Shown: in pieces, positions 13,494 to 17,905 of the stretch
How positions within the stretch are numbered: position 1 is the first letter of the stretch
How the letters are laid out: each line of letters begins with the position of its first letter
NCBI GenBank assembly: GCA_044226035.1
Contig: JBGAHT010000054.1
Coordinates: 1 to 17,905 of the forward strand
Reading direction: 5' to 3'
DNA length: 17,905 nt
From: Pseudoluteimonas sp044226035
Lineage (GTDB): Bacteria; Pseudomonadota; Gammaproteobacteria; Xanthomonadales; Xanthomonadaceae
The notes under the pieces: generated by a model
Database searches by the model: none
What the model was told of the DNA's origin: nothing
The model's input: the letters and a program-made list of their open reading frames with translations, nothing else
Position numbers and translations under genes: made by a program

Positions 13494-13530
13494 AGCCGTT
13501 CATGGTTCGACAGGCTCACCACGAACGGCT
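13494..13530. repeat. TTCGACAGGCTCACCACGAACG-type palindromic repeat
   Basis: Arms AGCCGTTC (13494-13501) and GAACGGCT (13523-13530) enclose ATGGTTCGACAGGCTCACC and ACC... of the well-known dispersed 'GTTCGACAGGCTCACCACGAAC' repeat seen in many proteobacterial spacers. Possible hairpin between the msrA promoter region and the end of the transporter gene. Confidence 0.7.
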
Positions 13531-13538
13531 TCCATTCC

Positions 13539-13553
13539 CCGCGCCGATCAAGC
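13539..13553 (+). repeat. 15-bp direct repeat, copy 2
   Basis: Second copy of CCGCGCCGATCAAGC, overlapping the stop codon of the EamA transporter gene. The two copies are 64 bases apart and flank the palindromic element. Confidence 0.6.
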
Positions 13554-14498
13554 GATCGGCTCGGGAATCGGCCTCCGCTTCATCCCGGCGACGAAGATAC
13601 CGGCCAGCGCCAGGCCCAGCCCCAACCATTCCCGCGCCTGGGCCTGGTGGTGCAGCACCAGCACGTCCAGCAGGAACGCGACCAGCGGCTGCAGCAGCAG
13701 CAACAGGCCGATCAGCGTGACCGGCAGTTTCGCCATCGCCCGCGAGATCAGGCTCCAGGCGAGGCAATGGCCGATTCCGGCCAGCGCCAGCAGGATCAGC
13801 AGCGTGCGCAGGCCAGGGATCGCGAACGAGGCGCCTTCGGCGCGGACCATCGCGCCCAGCAACAGCGCGGTGCCGAACGCGGCGATGCACAGCACCTGTT
13901 CGGTGGACGCCGCGCCGGGCGCGTCGCAATCGGCTTCGGACTGCGTGCGCTTCAGGCCGAGGTTGTAGGCCGCGTAGCAGAAGCCGGTGCCCAGCCCCAG
14001 CCACACGCCCCAGCGGTATTGCGCCGGCAGCGAAGCCCAGTCGCCGCCGAGCAGCAGCCACAGTCCGAACGCGGCCAGCGCCAGCCCGGCGACGAAGGCC
14101 GCGCCGATGCGTTCGCCGAACAGCAGCGCGCCGGCCAGCGCCATGAAGAACACCTGCGCGTTGCCCAGCAACGTCGCCAGCCCGGGCCCGACGATCAGGA
14201 TGCTGCGGTGCCACAGCCACAGGTCGGCGGCGAACGCGCAGGCCGGCAGCGCCAGCCACGCCCAGGCGCGCGCGGGCATCGGCTTCCAGCCGCGATGCAG
14301 CGTCACCATCGCCGCGAACATCGCGCCGGCCAGCGCCATCCGCCAGAACGCGGACACCGTCGGCGGCAAGCCGCTCAGGCGCACCATCAGGCCGTTGCTG
14401 CCGATCAGGCAGGCGCCGAGCAGCAGGCGCACGAGCGCGGTCCGGCGCTGCGCATCGGCGCCGTCGGGGAGTTCGTCGACCGGCGTCGCCATGCCCAT
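13548..14498 (-). CDS. EamA/DMT-superfamily transporter
   Basis: A 316-residue inner membrane protein with about ten predicted helices in two EamA repeats (about 25-150 and 170-305), the drug/metabolite transporter layout. Recognisable points are the first-repeat start LLLGACLIGSNGLMVRLSGLPP, ALAGALLFGERIG at the end of repeat one, and the LLLLLQPLVAFLLDVLVLHHQ stretch at the end of repeat two, where family members usually have 'P..a.l.g...l.E'; here the acidic residue is D. Such carriers export or take up small metabolites; the substrate cannot be told. The start at 14498 lacks a Shine-Dalgarno sequence and has TATGCT six bases upstream; a second ATG two codons on is possible. It is divergent from glnS. 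Confidence 0.88.
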   Translation of the reverse strand: MGMATPVDELPDGADAQRRTALVRLLLGACLIGSNGLMVRLSGLPPTVSAFWRMALAGAMFAAMVTLHRGWKPMPARAWAWLALPACAFAADLWLWHRSILIVGPGLATLLGNAQVFFMALAGALLFGERIGAAFVAGLALAAFGLWLLLGGDWASLPAQYRWGVWLGLGTGFCYAAYNLGLKRTQSEADCDAPGAASTEQVLCIAAFGTALLLGAMVRAEGASFAIPGLRTLLILLALAGIGHCLAWSLISRAMAKLPVTLIGLLLLLQPLVAFLLDVLVLHHQAQAREWLGLGLALAGIFVAGMKRRPIPEPIA

Positions 14499-14504
14499 GC
14501 GAAA

Positions 14505-14510
14505 AGCATA
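14505..14510 (-). promoter_or_regulatory. -10-like TATGCT six bases before EamA ATG
   Basis: On the minus strand TATGCT (four of six consensus matches) is followed by six bases and the ATG at 14498, with no Shine-Dalgarno sequence. Candidate leaderless promoter. Confidence 0.38.
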
Positions 14511-14535
14511 ACCGCGGCCGCGGGCGCGCAGACGC

Positions 14536-14541
14536 TAAACT
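14536..14541 (+). promoter_or_regulatory. -10-like TAAACT before glnS
   Basis: TAAACT matches four of six consensus positions and lies 27 bases before the glnS ATG, giving a short ordinary leader. No convincing -35 is visible upstream in the GC-rich sequence, and no good Shine-Dalgarno sequence follows. Confidence 0.3.
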
Positions 14542-14568
14542 GCGCCTCCCCACCCGAACGCCACGCGC

Positions 14569-16304
<1,736 letters not shown>

Positions 16305-16305
<1 letters not shown>

Positions 16306-16880
16306 TGCTGTACGCGCAGGTCCACCTCACGCTGCCCGCATGGGTGCACGAGGCGGTGGACGCGATGCGCGTTTACCCGACCGACGCGGACAAGGTCGCG
16401 CTCGCGATCGAACTGTCGAAGCGCAACATCGAGGCGGACACCGGCGGCCCGTTCGGCGCCGCGGTGTTCGGCCCGGACGACCGCATCCTCGCCGTCGGCG
16501 TGAACCGCGTGGTGCCGATGGCGTGCAGCGTCGCGCACGCCGAAATGATGGCCTGCATGCTGGCGCAGGGCCGCACCCAGCGCCTGCGCCTGAACCGCGA
16601 CGCCGACGGCAACGCCATCGGTCCGATCACGCTCGCCACATCCTCGCAACCCTGCTGCCAGTGCTACGGCGCCACGGTCTGGGCCGGCATCGACCGCCTG
16701 CTGGTCGGCGCACGCAGCGAGGACGTGGAAGCGCTGACCGAATTCGACGAAGGCCCGCTGCCGGCCGACTGGGTGGGCGAACTCGGCGCGCGCGGCATCG
16801 AGGTGGTTCGCGACATCGAACGCGATGCGGCACGCGAGGTGTTGCGCGCGTATGGCCAGGGCGGTGGCGCGCGTTACTGA
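16305..16880 (+). CDS. Nucleoside/nucleobase deaminase (CDA fold, zinc)
   Basis: A 191-residue member of the cytidine deaminase-like superfamily. The zinc site is H78-A-E80 in VAHAEMMACM, with E80 as proton shuttle, and C117/C120 in SQPCCQCYGATVW. The GGPFGAAVFGPDD stretch (47-59) is the typical substrate loop of guanine/adenosine-type deaminases. The arrangement is closer to guanine deaminase/TadA-like nucleobase enzymes than to cytidine deaminase proper, but the substrate (guanine, cytosine, adenosine or another) cannot be fixed. An N-terminal extension of about 30 residues (LYAQVHLTLPAWVHEAV) precedes the core. The ATG overlaps glnS's stop; GAAGGG just upstream may serve as ribosome-binding site at short spacing. 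Cotranscribed with glnS. Confidence 0.85.
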
Positions 16881-16914
16881 ACGCGGGCTTTCGATTTGTC
16901 GCCGCGCGTTCAGT
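16876..16914. terminator. Inverted repeat at the end of the deaminase gene
   Basis: ACTGAACGCG (16876-16885, containing the TGA stop) and CGCGTTCAGT (16905-16914) are perfect complements around a 19-base loop; GTTTTAA follows about 14 bases later. It may end the glnS-deaminase transcript, but the loop is long and the T run is not directly at the stem. Confidence 0.35.
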
Positions 16915-16990
16915 CGCGGTTGCGCCGTTTTAACCAGACCTTGATCGAAGCGGTCGTAGCGTGCGGTCTCCCCATTCCACGGAGGCACGC

Positions 16991-17593
16991 ATGAACAAGC
17001 TTTCCCGAAACGCGCTTCGCCTGTTGCCGATCGCCCTGGCCGCGGCCATGGCCTGCAACGCCGCGTTCGCGCAGAGCACGGATGCGCAGCTCGAAACCCG
17101 GACCGGTGCGCAAGCGAAGGCCGCCACCGACGATGCCACGCAGGCGAAGCAGGCCGCGCAGGATGCCTCGGCGGCCGCGAACGCGGCGGTCGGCGCAAGC
17201 ATGGCCCCCGCACCGACGCCGGAAGCGGCGGCAACGGCAGCGACGCAGGCATCCGCCGCGCAAGCCGCCGCCGCGCAGGCGCAATCCGCGGCCACCGATG
17301 CGCAAGCCGGCGCGGAACAGGCGCAGGCGGCCAATGCGATCGCCAACTATGGCGTGAACAAAGACGGTGCTGGCGCGCAGGCCAACGTGGGCGCCGCATC
17401 CGCCGCATCGGCGGCGGCCGATGCCGGAAACGCCGCTGCCGCCGCGCAAAACGCCGCAGCCGCGGCCCAGGACGCCGTATCCGCGCCGCCGCCCCAGCCC
17501 GTGGTCGCCGCGACCAACACCCGCACCGTGGTGATCCGTTCGGTGCCAAGCGGCCAGAGCGTGACGTTGACGGTTCCCGCCAGCGGCAACTGA
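16991..17593 (+). CDS. Alanine-rich secreted protein of unknown function
   Basis: A 200-residue protein with a signal peptide (MNKLSRNALRLLPIALAAAMACNAAFA, likely cut after 27) and a low-complexity mature part in which alanine makes up about 38% of the whole protein. Residues 30-165 alternate A/Q/D/S/T/N in a helix-favouring pattern without proline except around 72-76, so a long amphipathic or coiled helix is likely; 'AQAKAATDDATQAKQAAQDA' is typical. The C-terminus changes to a proline break (PPPQP, about 167-171) and a short beta-like piece, TRTVVIRSVPSGQSVTLTV. No family recognised; a cell-envelope role is only suggested by export. The start is firm: GGAGG lies six bases upstream. A strong terminator follows, so this is a single-gene unit. 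The antisense glycine-rich reading has no such signals. Confidence 0.75.
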   Translation: MNKLSRNALRLLPIALAAAMACNAAFAQSTDAQLETRTGAQAKAATDDATQAKQAAQDASAAANAAVGASMAPAPTPEAAATAATQASAAQAAAAQAQSAATDAQAGAEQAQAANAIANYGVNKDGAGAQANVGAASAASAAADAGNAAAAAQNAAAAAQDAVSAPPPQPVVAATNTRTVVIRSVPSGQSVTLTVPASGN

Positions 17594-17613
17594 TTCCCGC
17601 GATCCGAGCCGAC

Positions 17614-17641
17614 GAAACGCCCCGCGCACGCGGGGCGTTTC
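17614..17641. terminator. Bidirectional rho-independent terminator
   Basis: GAAACGCCCCGC (17614-17625) pairs perfectly with GCGGGGCGTTTC (17630-17641) around GCAC. The T-rich right flank and A-rich left flank let it serve both the alanine-rich gene and the leftward UbiH-like gene whose stop is at 17651. Confidence 0.8.
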
Positions 17642-17650
17642 GCATGCGAT

Positions 17651-17905
17651 TCAGAGCCCGGACGCGTGCCGCCAGAGCGCGGAGGCCACCGGCGGCAAGC
17701 GCCCGGCGATGCCGAGCGCGTGGCCGCGCAGCAATGTCGGCCACAGCGCATCGCTGCTGTAGGCGCGATTGATTGCATCGAACGCGTGCGCGGCGAGCGC
17801 GTTGTCGCTGTGCCGCTGCCGCGCCCAGCGCTGCAGCCGGTGCGGCGCGTCCCACGCGAGTTTGCGCGATTGCGCGTTCGCGATCGATGCGCGCAACGCG
17901 GCCAC
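17651..17905 (-). CDS. UbiH/UbiF/VisC-family FAD monooxygenase, C-terminal end (cut by window edge)
   Basis: The last 84 codons of a leftward gene that continues past the right edge. The fragment begins VAALRASIANAQS, which fits the segment after the conserved GLNLGL.D stretch of UbiH-type flavin hydroxylases. It continues LQRWARQRHSDNALAAHAFDAINRAYSS, the counterpart of 'LRRYARARR.DN....A.DGL.RLF', and ends RGHALGIAGRLPPVASALWRH, the counterpart of 'LRNLGL.L.d.LPPLKR.L'. These enzymes hydroxylate the ring of ubiquinone precursors at the membrane. Which member (UbiH, UbiF, UbiI or UbiM) cannot be decided from the tail alone. The bidirectional terminator lies just downstream. Confidence 0.7.
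   Translation of the reverse strand: MAALRASIANAQSRKLAWDAPHRLQRWARQRHSDNALAAHAFDAINRAYSSDALWPTLLRGHALGIAGRLPPVASALWRHASGL

Noticed and set aside
13405..13503. Longer msrA start adding 33 residues
   Set aside because: The added residues include SDPRLRGDDK, the usual translation of a dispersed non-coding repeat, and AAGGAG stands before the inner ATG at 13404.
16910..17629. Glycine/arginine-rich leftward open frame opposite the alanine-rich gene
   Set aside because: The rightward reading has GGAGG, a signal peptide and a terminator; this one has none and its glycine repeats are just the complement of GCN alanine codons.

Overview
The window is high-GC chromosomal DNA that looks like a member of the Xanthomonadaceae/Lysobacteraceae (Gammaproteobacteria). 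Three things suggest this. The order ahpC, ahpF, oxyR is the arrangement known from Xanthomonas. The proline iminopeptidase has the catalytic residues of the Xanthomonas enzyme at the same residue numbers. The spacers carry GTAGGAGCG-type palindromic repeats common in this family. There is no rRNA, tRNA, CRISPR array, transposase or phage gene. Gene density is high and no stretch over 300 bases lacks a gene.

Layout. Positions 1-460 hold the start of a leftward DUF1631-type gene that runs off the left edge. From 604 to 3282 four rightward genes follow: a YdjA-like nitroreductase, a small 5'-3' exonuclease, a Nudix hydrolase and a stand-alone GreA/GreB-C-like protein. Two palindromic repeats separate the first three. 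From 3293 to 7148 the genes run leftward: an MFS sugar porter, a secreted protein of unknown function with clearly lower GC, proline iminopeptidase, and the release-factor methyltransferase prmC. Positions 7149-7311 are a divergent control region with a recognisable OxyR-type site. It leads into the peroxide-defence block ahpC, ahpF, oxyR (7312-10678) and three further rightward genes: an unknown membrane-anchored protein, a secreted CapA-like metallophosphatase and a small secreted unknown overlapping it by four bases. msrA and an EamA-type transporter lie leftward (12754-14498). glnS and a nucleoside deaminase lie rightward (14569-16880), followed by an alanine-rich secreted protein with its own terminator. 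The C-terminal end of a UbiH-family monooxygenase enters from the right edge.

How the parts fit. AhpC reduces peroxides, AhpF recycles AhpC with NADH, and OxyR (both redox cysteines present) senses peroxide and very probably acts on the site before ahpC. MsrA, which repairs oxidised methionine, is nearby but separately transcribed. The rest is housekeeping or unknown.

I see no clear undescribed multi-gene system. The best leads are small. Five genes lacking a Shine-Dalgarno sequence share a TANNNT hexamer exactly six bases before the ATG, as expected for leaderless transcripts. Repeats supply stop codons, and in one case a -10-like hexamer. A 125-bp near-palindrome separates ahpC from ahpF. 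Several secreted or anchored proteins of unknown function sit next to the stress genes.
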